Source: Candidatus Neomarinimicrobiota bacterium
GTDB taxonomy: Bacteria > Fidelibacterota > Marinisomatia > Marinisomatales > TCS55
Assembly: GCA_018651745.1 (NCBI GenBank)
Contig: JABIDL010000033.1
Span: 1-64,000, forward strand
Direction: 5' to 3'
Length of the DNA stretch: 64,000 bases
In this document: positions 16,240 through 23,823 of the stretch, piece after piece
Layout: the number at the start of each line of letters is the position of its first letter
How positions within the stretch are numbered: position 1 is the stretch's first letter
Notes under the pieces: model-generated
The model's database searches: none
Told to the model about the DNA's origin: nothing
The model's input: the letters and a program-made list of their open reading frames with translations, nothing else
Made by a program: the position numbers and the translations under genes

Positions 16240-16400
16240 AGTGAGTTCCTTTCTCTCTTTAACGAAGAAAGCCGAAACACTGCTATGCAGCAGTACCTCG
16301 GCCTCCTCTTTTTACTGATTAGGTTTGCTTACAACCTATTGTGGACTGCTACAATGGATTGGGTGGAAAGTTCCAACTAAACCACACTCTTACATATTTT
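16240..16400 (-). promoter_or_regulatory. Hairpin-rich leader upstream of the sortase operon
   Basis: Part of the gene-free stretch 16240-16684. The region just before the VIT/vWA start contains a two-part stem at 16271-16302 (GCCGA, AAC, ACTGCT, loop ATGC, AGCAGT, ACC, TCGGC) and two smaller hairpins about 20-60 bases further upstream (TAGGTT...AACCTA and ATTGT...ACAAT). In the minus-strand transcript these would fold in series ahead of the start codon. The first stem read on the plus strand is followed by CTCCTCTTTTT and could also stop plus-strand transcription. No known riboswitch class is recognised. Confidence 0.35.
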
Positions 16401-16565
16401 TTGAATAATTAATTGAAACTTTTTTATTGATGTATAGCATTGATTCATAAAAAAGGATAATTACTATGCCTTATCAAAAAATAATAAATGGTTCATGACA
16501 ATGGAAAGTTAATTAGAAATCTCTCAGCATACTTTAAAGAATGCGGCGAGCGAGAATATGAGTTT

Positions 16566-16603
16566 GGCTTTTCCTACATGATTAAACGGATAACAAGTGA
16601 TGA
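16566..16603 (-). pseudogene. Decayed sortase fragment (active-site Cys region)
   Basis: Positions 16566-16595 are identical over 30 bases to 13610-13639 inside the intact sortase gene, and the next eight bases match at six. On the minus strand the fragment still reads ITCYPFNHVGKA, the segment around the sortase catalytic Cys. Both sides soon diverge into stops and unrelated sequence. It is best read as the remnant of a second sortase copy, or of a duplication, in the otherwise gene-free stretch 16240-16684. The remainder of that stretch (about 16400-16560) is AT-rich with nothing recognised. Confidence 0.6.
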
Positions 16604-16684
16604 TTCTGGATCAATAATTGCCAAGGTTTTTTAAGAATCGCAATATCAATACTTTCAGGTTTTTATAATTAATAGGTTGCCAGG

Positions 16685-17467
16685 TTAAAAAATAAATGAA
16701 ATCCCATTCGATAATTGAATGTACGTATTCCCCAAAGTTCCGTGGGGATCATTATCATATCGGTAGTTTAACTTGATCGCAATTGAAAATGACTTGTTCA
16801 GCGCAATATCAAACCCTCCATCATATAACACACGGTAATCCTTCGCATCCGAAGAAGCAACTTGAAAATAGGCCGTATTATTCAACTGAATCGTGTCGGA
16901 TAATTTCCACATATACGTTAGGTAATTGGTAGATCGAATTAGTTTCATTTCCGGTTCTGTCGCTAGCCCGTAAGTCTCATTTTCCTGCATGGCGCCGATT
17001 CCTAAAAAAATCGTTGTTCGATTGCTGTTAGACAGTTTTACTCTTAGGCCCGAACCTACAAGAAAACGGTTGTTCAAATCTAAAAAATCATTAAATCCGA
17101 ATTGAGAAAACCCTTCTAAAAAGTACTTTTCCGTTAGCGATTTAGTCACTCTCAAATGGCCGAACCCCTTATTTACAATGGTATTTATATCCGCACCCTT
17201 TTCTTTTTCATATCCATTTTCATAATTAAGAATTAAGAAACTGGTCAATCCTTTTTTGATAGCCACATCCAGCCTGTATTCTGCTGCAATGTCCACAACT
17301 TCTTCATCTGCTTTTTCTACAGCAAGGTCAAGGCTGAATTGGTGCATAATTCCATTGGCATCCTCCGCCCTCAAATCCTCGGTATTAACCTGCGCTATCA
17401 GACATCCAACGGAAAGTAGAATCAGGATATAATGAATCAAATTTTGTTTTCTATTGATAACAACCAT
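16685..17467 (-). CDS. DUF481-family outer-membrane beta-barrel protein
   Basis: 260 residues. A signal peptide (about 1-26, hydrophobic YILILLSVGCLIAQ) is followed by alternating beta-strands with charged turns and a C-terminal Phe (ISFIF), as expected of an outer-membrane barrel. The spacing and motifs (FGHLRVTKSLTEKYFLEGF, then LGNTYIQLSNGISFIF) fit the DUF481/YdiY group, sometimes called salt-induced outer-membrane proteins, whose function is not known. ATG start at 17467. It lies alone, downstream of the tRNA-Sec gene on the same strand. Confidence 0.7.
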   Translation of the reverse strand: MVVINRKQNLIHYILILLSVGCLIAQVNTEDLRAEDANGIMHQFSLDLAVEKADEEVVDIAAEYRLDVAIKKGLTSFLILNYENGYEKEKGADINTIVNKGFGHLRVTKSLTEKYFLEGFSQFGFNDFLDLNNRFLVGSGLRVKLSNSNRTTIFLGIGAMQENETYGLATEPEMKLIRSTNYLTYMWKLSDTIQLNNTAYFQVASSDAKDYRVLYDGGFDIALNKSFSIAIKLNYRYDNDPHGTLGNTYIQLSNGISFIF

Positions 17468-17549
17468 AATGATCTTTCTTGCGCATTAGCGCTTATTAAG
17501 GCTTACAGATGAGCTCAACCTTCATGACAGTGAGGGAACTCAAATCTAG

Positions 17550-17641
17550 CGGGAACGCGTGAGAATCGAACTCACCGGACTTGTCACCAAGTCCCAGCGG
17601 TTTTGAAGACCGCGGCCGGCACCAGCCTTGCAATCATTCCC
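17550..17641 (-). tRNA. selC: tRNA-Sec (anticodon UCA, reads UGA)
   Basis: About 92 nt. On the minus strand it folds as a selenocysteine tRNA: acceptor GGGAATG pairing with the 3' strand ending CGTTCCC (one G-T pair), discriminator G, anticodon stem GCGGT/ACCGC with loop CTTCAAA (anticodon TCA), a long variable arm (GGACTTG, loop GTGA, CAAGTCC) and a perfect T-arm (GTGAG TTCGATT CTCAC). The long extra arm, long acceptor side, TCA anticodon and G73 are the defining selC features. CCA is not encoded. It implies that the organism makes selenoproteins and needs SelA, SelB and SelD elsewhere in the genome. No in-frame UGA selenoprotein was recognised in this window. Confidence 0.93.
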
Positions 17642-17647
17642 ATGTTT

Positions 17648-17745
17648 TTAACACAGAGGCACGAAGGATGTTAAGCAAATCTAAAATAAAAACTACAAAA
17701 CCATCTTGGTGGTCTTGGTGATCTTTGTGCTTGAATCTTTCCTCT
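17648..17745. repeat. Possible interspersed intergenic repeat
   Basis: The gap between the SPOR gene and tRNA-Sec holds AACACAGAGGCACGAAGGAT and the internally repeated CTTGGTGGTCTTGGTGAT. From memory these resemble the CACAGAGG..CACGAAGG / CTTGGTGGT-type repeats that litter intergenic regions of many bacterial genomes. There is one copy only here and no clear ends, so the call is weak. Confidence 0.25.
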
Positions 17746-17774
17746 TTGTCTTCTTCACGCCTCTTCGGCAACAT

Positions 17775-18593
17775 TTACTTCGGTCTGTTTAGCACCCGAT
17801 AGTTAACACCAAATTCTTTTTTAATTCTTTTGCCAATTTCTTCCGCGTCATCCTTCCGCTCAAACCGAACAACTCTCACTGCATGTAGTCTCATGCCGTG
17901 AGAGGCCACTTCATCAATCTGTACCGGAAATCCGCCGGTCATAATCTGTTCCATTAATCTCCGTGCATTTGCATATTTTCGAAAGGCACCTACTTGTACA
18001 ATCCAAGGTTTGGGCAGTATCGCCCCACCCTGCTTTATTGTGCCTGCACTTTCCGGGTTCAATTTCACGAATTGCATTTGACTTCCCGCAGGCTTCAGTT
18101 TTTTATAGCCGTAATGGTCAACCTTTAACCCGGGATAATGACGCATGACCAAACGCAAATAAATCCGAGCACTGTCACGCTCACCTGTGGCTTCAAAACT
18201 GTCAACCAATAAGTCGAGCGTCCGTTGATGATTTTCCGCGTCTTTATAATAAAAGAGTGCTTTTTTTAATTGCACACTAGCCTGAGAATACAACCCACGG
18301 GCGAACATATATTCGCCAACCTTTAACATGGATTCATCTGCAAATTGACTTCGGGGGAAATTCCTCAAAATTGCCTGAAATTTTCGGATAGACGAATCAC
18401 CATCAGAAGATGTAAGCGCATCCAGATATAACACACCGTCATTTTTGGGGAAACGAGACTTGAGTTCCGGGACAGCCTCACGGACTTCCAATACCCGACC
18501 TTCCGAAATCAGGGAAAGATAAAGATCAATATTTTGTGCAGTGATAAAGGAAAAGAAAAAAAATATTCCCGAAAGCGCCTGTCGGAATTTCAT
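17775..18593 (-). CDS. TPR-like periplasmic protein with C-terminal SPOR domain
   Basis: 272 residues: signal peptide (1-19, FFFFSFITAQ), tetratricopeptide-like helices (about 25-160, including RNFPRSQFADESMLKVGEYMF), a Pro/Gly linker, and a SPOR domain at about 195-270 (WIVQVGAFRKYANARRLMEQ ... AVRVVRF). SPOR domains bind septal glycan strands lacking stem peptides, so this protein probably goes to division sites. It overlaps lapB by four bases (ATGA) and is the last gene of the miaB-lapA-lapB-SPOR set. Confidence 0.85.
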   Translation of the reverse strand: MKFRQALSGIFFFFSFITAQNIDLYLSLISEGRVLEVREAVPELKSRFPKNDGVLYLDALTSSDGDSSIRKFQAILRNFPRSQFADESMLKVGEYMFARGLYSQASVQLKKALFYYKDAENHQRTLDLLVDSFEATGERDSARIYLRLVMRHYPGLKVDHYGYKKLKPAGSQMQFVKLNPESAGTIKQGGAILPKPWIVQVGAFRKYANARRLMEQIMTGGFPVQIDEVASHGMRLHAVRVVRFERKDDAEEIGKRIKKEFGVNYRVLNRPK

Positions 18594-19642
18594 GCGTTTT
18601 TTTCTTGGGATGTAATGAGATCAGCCAATTCATCAATCTGGTGAGCCAGTTCATGAGGCCGTGATGTATTAAGAGACAACTTCAATTTCATCAGACGAAC
18701 ATGAGCCGAATCTTGATTTTGATTCAAGGTTTCATTCACAAGATTTAGTGCTTTTTGATGCTCTCCCTTCTCCTCGTACACATTTGCCAACTTTGCCAAT
18801 GCATCAATGTTTGAGGAATCTCTCTCAAGAACCCGTTGATAAAATTTTTCCACTTCACTAAATCGTCCCAGATCAAACAATGCTGTTTCGATTTTTGAAA
18901 ATACACACCGACTTTGTTCAGGTGATAAAATAGCAAACTGTTCCCACGCGTCTATTGCTTTTACAAGATTTCTCTCTTCCGCGAGAAAATCACCTTTTCT
19001 CAGGTACGGCAGACCAAATGTTGGTGCCAGTTGTATGGCTTTGTTAAAACTGGTTTCCGCTCCGGGTCTATCACCGCGGGCAAGTTTGTCCATACCCTGA
19101 TACACTTGGAATTTCGCCAACCGGTTTTCGTCCTGACTATGATTCAATCTCTGCGAAAGTTTCGCCATAGAAGCGGCTTGTTCCCAATCACGTTCGCGTT
19201 CGGCAATTTCAAGAAGAAATTCAATGCACCATGTATTTTTTCTATCAATTTTGAGAATGCGCTCCCCTTCAATTTTTGCCTTCTCCATTTCTCCCTTCCT
19301 GGAATAATCTAGCGCCAATGATTTATGAATGTCAACTTTGAGAGAGTCGGGAAGATTTGGCCTCACTGTTAAAGCTTGGTGAATTTTGATTGCTTGTTCA
19401 GGATGGTTATCTTCCCGCAAAAGATCACCAAGCTGCAAATAAGCGCCCACATGTTCGGTATTTTGCTTCACAACATTCCGCAAATGTTCCATAGCCGTAT
19501 GATTATCACCACGGACGATAGCATTTAGCGCATCCGTGTAAAGAGATTCGGTTTTGGGTTTAATCTTTGGGCGAGAAACGTAAAATGCAACACCGGCAAT
19601 CACCAGAATGGTAATTACTATTGCTATAATCAATAGGTCCAA
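18590..19642 (-). CDS. lapB: TPR membrane protein, LapB/YciM-like
   Basis: 350 residues: an N-terminal transmembrane anchor (about 3-22), then eight to nine tetratricopeptide repeats filling the rest (for example AYLQLGDLLREDNHPEQAI, ALAKLANVYEEKGEHQKAL). It sits directly after a LapA-like gene, as in E. coli, where LapB recruits the FtsH protease to LpxC and so limits LPS synthesis. Unlike E. coli LapB, it has no CxxC pairs of the C-terminal rubredoxin-like metal domain. The start is TTG at 19642, two bases after lapA, preceded by GAGGAT. Homology to LapB rests on context plus layout. Confidence 0.72.
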   Translation of the reverse strand: MDLLIIAIVITILVIAGVAFYVSRPKIKPKTESLYTDALNAIVRGDNHTAMEHLRNVVKQNTEHVGAYLQLGDLLREDNHPEQAIKIHQALTVRPNLPDSLKVDIHKSLALDYSRKGEMEKAKIEGERILKIDRKNTWCIEFLLEIAERERDWEQAASMAKLSQRLNHSQDENRLAKFQVYQGMDKLARGDRPGAETSFNKAIQLAPTFGLPYLRKGDFLAEERNLVKAIDAWEQFAILSPEQSRCVFSKIETALFDLGRFSEVEKFYQRVLERDSSNIDALAKLANVYEEKGEHQKALNLVNETLNQNQDSAHVRLMKLKLSLNTSRPHELAHQIDELADLITSQEKNA

Positions 19643-19644
19643 TC

Positions 19645-19971
19645 TTAAATATCCTCATCCTCAGAGTCGTAAATGCCTTCATCAATAGCAACATTCCGTA
19701 GATCATTGAGTTCATCCGATAGACGGCGGTTTTTGGTGCGCAGGGATCTAATATCCGCTTTGGCAGATAAAATGGATGTTATACCAACGCCGTAGCCTAT
19801 CAAGATTCCTATGGCTAGAGCGCCTAGCATAATCATAGACACAGGTGCATCAACATATTCCGCAAATAATAGATTGACGTACACCCTAGATTCGTCTCCA
19901 GCATTTTCGGTGAGAAAATATACCAGCGCTAATACCAATATCAGAGATGCAAATATTCTTACAAGTTTCAT
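19645..19971 (-). CDS. lapA: LapA-domain membrane protein
   Basis: 108 residues. Two transmembrane helices (about 5-22 and 43-66) flank a short periplasmic loop (SRVYVNLLFAEYVDAP); a coiled coil (ADIRSLRTKNRRLSDELNDL) and an acidic tail follow. This is the LapA (DUF1049) layout. In E. coli LapA acts with LapB in control of LPS synthesis, and here too the two genes are adjacent. The ATG overlaps the miaB stop codon (TAATG), so translation is coupled. Confidence 0.8.
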   Translation of the reverse strand: MKLVRIFASLILVLALVYFLTENAGDESRVYVNLLFAEYVDAPVSMIMLGALAIGILIGYGVGITSILSAKADIRSLRTKNRRLSDELNDLRNVAIDEGIYDSEDEDI

Positions 19972-21293
19972 TATGCTGCCACCTTTGCTTTCAAAAGTTT
20001 ACCATGAAGTGTTATGCCCTTAGCTTCCAATATCTCTACCGGAACCATGTCCTTAATTTTAGCATTCCCACGGTTAAAAATAACCCATTTATTTGAATCG
20101 GTTCTACCTGCCCATTTTGTACTTGACCGTTTACTTCCTTTCTCCACCAAAACCTGTTCCACTTTTCCAACCTGATCAAAATTTCGTTCAAAAGTATGCT
20201 GCTTTTGTATGTCGATAACTTCTGCCAATCTATCCTGCATAACATCTGCCGAGATATGATCTGTATACTCCGCCGCTTTGGTCCCGGAACGCGAAGAATA
20301 TTTGAATGTATATGCCGAATCAAATTTAACTGCACGCATCACTTCGACTGTTTTTTCAAATTCGGCTTGCGTCTCTCCGGGGAAACCAACAATAATATCG
20401 GTAGAGATTCCAACACTTGGGAGCGTTCCTCGAATGGTGTCAACTAAAGCAAGAAAATGCTCTCGCGTGTAGGTTCTATTCATTCGTTTCAAAATTCGGT
20501 TTGATCCTGCTTGAAGCGGAAGATGGACATAATTGCAGATGGCATCATGAGAAGCCATCACATCCAGAACATTTTGCGTCATATCCTGAGGATGTGGTGA
20601 GGTGTACCGAATTCGGCGGATTCCATCCACGTTTGCTGCTGCATCTAAAAGATCAGCAAATCCTTCTCCTTCATGAAGATATGAATTCACATTTTGACCA
20701 AGAAGTGTCACTTCCGGAAATCCATCCTGTACGGCTTTTTTCATTTCAGTTACAATACTTTCAATGCTGCGACTTCGCTCTCGGCCACGAGTAAAAGGAA
20801 CGATACAAAACGTGCAAAATTTATCACATCCGCGCATAATGGAAATCCACGCATTAATACCCTCTTTCCTGCTGGGAAACAGTCCATCGTACACTTCTAA
20901 TCGGGATAATTGTGTATCCACTCTAGAATGAGAGGGTTCCATTCTGCTTCGGATTAATCCCGGAAGTTTCCGATAGGAATCTGGTCCGAGTACAAGATCC
21001 ACATACGGTCGTGATTCCAAAATATAATCTTTCAAATGCTGAGCCATACAACCAAGCACTCCAATAAGCATGCCGGGTTTTTCCTGCTTCAGTTTGTAAT
21101 AACGCCCAAGCTGCGAGTGTACCTTTTCTTCCGCATGTTCCCGAATGGCACAGGTATTTACAAATACCGCATCTGCATCTTCTATGTGCTTTGTGGACGT
21201 AAATCCCTCTTTCTCTAGCAACCCGGAAATAAGCTCGCTGTCTGCCACATTCATTTGGCAACCAAACGTTTCTATGAAATAAGATTTATTCAT
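19971..21293 (-). CDS. miaB: tRNA-2-methylthio-N6-dimethylallyladenosine synthase
   Basis: 440 residues. Radical-SAM methylthiotransferase that converts i6A37 to ms2i6A37 in tRNAs reading UNN codons. N-terminal UPF0004 domain with cluster ligands Cys11 (FGCQMNVADS), Cys48 and Cys82; radical-SAM triad Cys156, Cys160 and Cys163 in RGCDKFCTFC; C-terminal TRAM domain (about 375-440). These identify MiaB rather than RimO or MtaB. It begins 27 bases past the M23 terminator and so heads its own transcript with lapA, lapB and the SPOR gene. Confidence 0.95.
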   Translation of the reverse strand: MNKSYFIETFGCQMNVADSELISGLLEKEGFTSTKHIEDADAVFVNTCAIREHAEEKVHSQLGRYYKLKQEKPGMLIGVLGCMAQHLKDYILESRPYVDLVLGPDSYRKLPGLIRSRMEPSHSRVDTQLSRLEVYDGLFPSRKEGINAWISIMRGCDKFCTFCIVPFTRGRERSRSIESIVTEMKKAVQDGFPEVTLLGQNVNSYLHEGEGFADLLDAAANVDGIRRIRYTSPHPQDMTQNVLDVMASHDAICNYVHLPLQAGSNRILKRMNRTYTREHFLALVDTIRGTLPSVGISTDIIVGFPGETQAEFEKTVEVMRAVKFDSAYTFKYSSRSGTKAAEYTDHISADVMQDRLAEVIDIQKQHTFERNFDQVGKVEQVLVEKGSKRSSTKWAGRTDSNKWVIFNRGNAKIKDMVPVEILEAKGITLHGKLLKAKVAA

Positions 21294-21319
21294 GAGTCTC
21301 CGGGATGATCATCTCAGAG

Positions 21320-21352
21320 AAAAGAAAAATTCCGGTTACTTTAAGTAACCGG
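21320..21352 (-). terminator. Rho-independent terminator overlapping the end of the M23 peptidase gene
   Basis: On the minus strand CCGGTTACT, loop TAA, AGTAACCGG (perfect 9-bp stem, 21332-21352) is followed by AATTTTTCTTTT. The loop contains the stop codon of the M23 gene, so its last codons (GYLK) form the left arm of the hairpin. It should end the long acn...rpoD-M23 transcript and separate it from miaB. Confidence 0.9.
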
Positions 21353-22271
21353 TGAAAATATAATTCAACGGGTTTTGCGCCTGACCGTTCCGGTGAATTT
21401 CATAATGCAAATGCGGTCCATCAGACCGTCCTGAATTGCCGGATTTTCCGATAAGTTGTCCACGGTCAATTTTCTGTCCCCTCTTAACAGATATTTTTGA
21501 CAGATGCGCATAAATGGTTCTATAACCCATACCGTGATCAAGTTTAATCACTTTCCCAAATCCGCCCTCTCTACCGGAAAATTTCACCACACCATCAGCC
21601 GGAGCGTAAATCGGCGTTCCGGTATTCACGGCAAAATCCTGGCCATAGTGAAACCGGGATTTTCCCGTAAAGGGATCTTTGCGATATCCAAATCTGGAAT
21701 TTAAATAGCCGTCTGTCACAGGAGAAATGGATGGTACAGAACTTAAATGATTAGAATTTTGAGTGACTCGATCATAGATATCCACGTAGCTTTTGAGCTC
21801 AAGTTTTATTTTTCTTGAAAGTTGATCAAGATCCGTTTGAAGAGACGAAATTTTGGATTCTAATTTCTTTCTATGATCATCTGCTATATTAGCAGTAGAT
21901 AACCGAACTCCCCCAATGCCAACCTTTCGTACGTCTTCGTCAATTTCAGGAAGACCGGCGTATGTACGCAACGCTTTGTCTTTTTCCTCAATATGTGTGA
22001 CTTTCCCGGTGATCGATTCCATTTTCAGTTGAAGATCAATAAGATCGTTCTCCATATCCTTGTACTCATCTTGCAATGAAGATACTTGTACTTTGTACAA
22101 CGTATTGGTTAGGAATTCCGCGCTTAGAAAAAGAACGGATGCTATAACAACAACCGATACAGACAACAGCGCAAACAAGCGCTGGCCGCTCAAGGACCAA
22201 TGCCGAACGCCTGCATCATATTCCGACACAAGTGTATAACGCTTATAAGATTTGGATTTCTTCATCATCAT
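21336..22271 (-). CDS. M23 (LytM-type) peptidoglycan peptidase, membrane-anchored
   Basis: About 311 residues: short cytoplasmic N-terminus, one transmembrane helix (about 34-54), a periplasmic coiled coil (about 60-165, heptad pattern through LQDEYKDMENDLIDLQLKM), and a C-terminal M23 domain (about 205-300) with zinc ligands in HYGQDFAVNTG and the catalytic HLHYEIH. This is the layout of cell-wall endopeptidases and EnvC/MepM-type factors. The ATG at 22271 is one of three consecutive ATG codons; a longer in-frame extension upstream looks unnatural. The gene lies 61 bases after rpoD and ends in the strong terminator. Confidence 0.88.
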   Translation of the reverse strand: MMMKKSKSYKRYTLVSEYDAGVRHWSLSGQRLFALLSVSVVVIASVLFLSAEFLTNTLYKVQVSSLQDEYKDMENDLIDLQLKMESITGKVTHIEEKDKALRTYAGLPEIDEDVRKVGIGGVRLSTANIADDHRKKLESKISSLQTDLDQLSRKIKLELKSYVDIYDRVTQNSNHLSSVPSISPVTDGYLNSRFGYRKDPFTGKSRFHYGQDFAVNTGTPIYAPADGVVKFSGREGGFGKVIKLDHGMGYRTIYAHLSKISVKRGQKIDRGQLIGKSGNSGRSDGPHLHYEIHRNGQAQNPLNYIFTGYLK

Positions 22272-22332
22272 AATTGCTCTAATTAAAGAGAAGGGTATTT
22301 TACGCAATTTACTGAATGCGATTCAAATGATT

Positions 22333-23172
22333 TTAAGAGATATATAATAAAAGAAGTTTTGAGTTTGTATTATGCCGAAGGCGCTGAAGAGCGCGCTCTT
22401 TTATTTGGCGAATCCTCTCTCCGGATAAGGATAGATCACTGCCAATTTCTTCGAGTTTTTTTGATTCGGTACCATCAAGACCAAAGTAGCTCAATAATAC
22501 AAATTGTTCCTGTTCTGTCAAGGATTTCATTGTATTTCTAATTTCTGTTTCGAGTGATTCCTTCATGGTCTGCATTTCCGGTCGATGATCTTCCGAGGAT
22601 AATAAATCCTTTAATGTGGTTTCGGAGTTACCCACCGGATCATCTAAAGATAATGGATCGCTTGTGGATTGAAGCAGGTTTTCTATCCAATGAATTGTGG
22701 TATCGGCGATTTCTGCTAATTCTTCCGATGTCGGTTCCCGCTCGTACAAACTTTCTAATTCAAGAGATTGCTTATACAACTTTCCCATAGATTCAGTAAC
22801 ATTGGTTGGCAAACGAATGGTCCTCCCCGTTTTGGAAATTGCTTGGCGAATACTCTGGGAAATCCACCAAACAGCATACGAAATGAATTTAAATCCCCGG
22901 GTTTCATCAAACTTATCGACTGCTTTTATGAGACCAAGATTCCCTTCATTAATAAGGTCTTCTAATGGAATGCTATGATGTTGGAATTTTTTGGCGACTG
23001 CAACAACAAACCTAAGATTATGTGTAATGAGTTTGTTGAACGCATCTTGATCACCTTTTTTAGAGAGTTGTGCAAGTTTGACTTCCTCTATTGGATCAAG
23101 AGGTTCAATCGATTTAATCTCATTGATATAAAGGTCAAGGGCTGTTTTTCCGCCCTGTTGGGATTTTGCCAA
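22333..23172 (-). CDS. rpoD: Primary RNA polymerase sigma factor (sigma-70, short FCB type)
   Basis: 279 residues. Region 1.2 opens the protein (ALDLYINEIKSIEPLDPIEE); region 2 has DLINEGNLGLIKAVDKFD and FISYAVWWISQSI (-10 recognition); regions 3 and 4 follow, with the -35-binding helix-turn-helix (LEEIGSDLSLSGERIRQI). Region 1.1 and the large non-conserved region are absent, as in Bacteroidetes primary sigma factors of about 290 residues. The start is a TTG at 23172, as no upstream ATG fits. It lies nine bases after the coiled-coil gene in a long operon that starts at acn. Confidence 0.92.
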   Translation of the reverse strand: MAKSQQGGKTALDLYINEIKSIEPLDPIEEVKLAQLSKKGDQDAFNKLITHNLRFVVAVAKKFQHHSIPLEDLINEGNLGLIKAVDKFDETRGFKFISYAVWWISQSIRQAISKTGRTIRLPTNVTESMGKLYKQSLELESLYEREPTSEELAEIADTTIHWIENLLQSTSDPLSLDDPVGNSETTLKDLLSSEDHRPEMQTMKESLETEIRNTMKSLTEQEQFVLLSYFGLDGTESKKLEEIGSDLSLSGERIRQIKERALQRLRHNTNSKLLLLYIS

Positions 23173-23181
23173 ACCGATGCG

Positions 23182-23604
23182 TTATTCAGTTTCTGCCGGG
23201 CGATCGGTTTTTGGCGCAGGATCATCGTGTGATCCCTGAGTAAATTTTGCAATCTCTTCTTCGTTTAAATCGTATTCTTTTTTGATCCGCTCAATCTCTT
23301 CATTTTTATCATCTATCGCACTTTGGATATCATCAATCCGCTGAACCAATTGATAGAATTCGGTATTGCCGGTAAAATTTACCATATTGTCTTTTCGGGC
23401 GTGCTTATGGGAAAGTTTTCCAAGTTTTTCATATTCTTGGGATATTTCCCTGCCAAGCTGATGGATCTCAATTTTTATTTTGCTGATCCGAGTAATTTCC
23501 TCTGTTTTAGCAACGGCAATTTTACTGACCTCTTCGGCCTTTTCAACTGCAGCATCGCCCCAGTCTTTCATATTTTTCTTTAGATCGTCCCAAAGTTTTG
23601 ACAT
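23182..23604 (-). CDS. Coiled-coil protein of unknown function
   Basis: 140 residues, highly charged. Two long helical stretches (about 5-60 and 75-115) have heptad character (VEKAEEVSKIAVAKTEEI; IDDIQSAIDDKNEEIERI), with a short acidic, Pro-containing tail. There is no signal peptide or membrane helix, so it is probably cytoplasmic. The ATG at 23604 has GGAG five bases upstream; a GTG two codons earlier is less likely. Its position directly before rpoD is notable, but nothing links the two in function. Confidence 0.7.
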   Translation of the reverse strand: MSKLWDDLKKNMKDWGDAAVEKAEEVSKIAVAKTEEITRISKIKIEIHQLGREISQEYEKLGKLSHKHARKDNMVNFTGNTEFYQLVQRIDDIQSAIDDKNEEIERIKKEYDLNEEEIAKFTQGSHDDPAPKTDRPAETE

Positions 23605-23655
23605 ATGCACTCCGTTAGTTCATTTAATTTAATAGATTCTTTCGTCTGAAAAAAA

Positions 23656-23823
23656 TCATTTACTCCCACCCAAATACTTGTTAGCAAGGAAAAAGATCCC
23701 GGATCCAATGATTAATGCATTCAGCTCAAGCATAACATTTTTATCCCGAATGCCGATAGCTAACCCCGATAATATCAGTATCATGGAAAAAATTTGAAGA
23801 CTTCTAAGTAAAATGTATTTCAA
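23656..23823 (-). CDS. Small two-helix membrane protein
   Basis: 55 residues: MKYILLRSLQ, then two hydrophobic segments (about 11-25 and 33-50, ending FFLANKYLGGSK) separated by a charged turn (GIRDKN). The start is a TTG at 23823 with AAGGAAACC as ribosome-binding site, overlapping the end of the FAD-enzyme gene; an internal ATG lies at codon 14. It fills an otherwise empty 193-bp gap in a tight operon, which supports it being real. Function unknown. Confidence 0.6.
   Translation of the reverse strand: MKYILLRSLQIFSMILILSGLAIGIRDKNVMLELNALIIGSGIFFLANKYLGGSK

Noticed and set aside
16488-16634. 48-codon plus-strand frame (MVHDNGKLIRNLSAYFKECG...).
   Set aside because: Its second half is antisense to the sortase-derived fragment, which explains it by chance; two stop codons lie directly upstream and no ribosome-binding site is seen.
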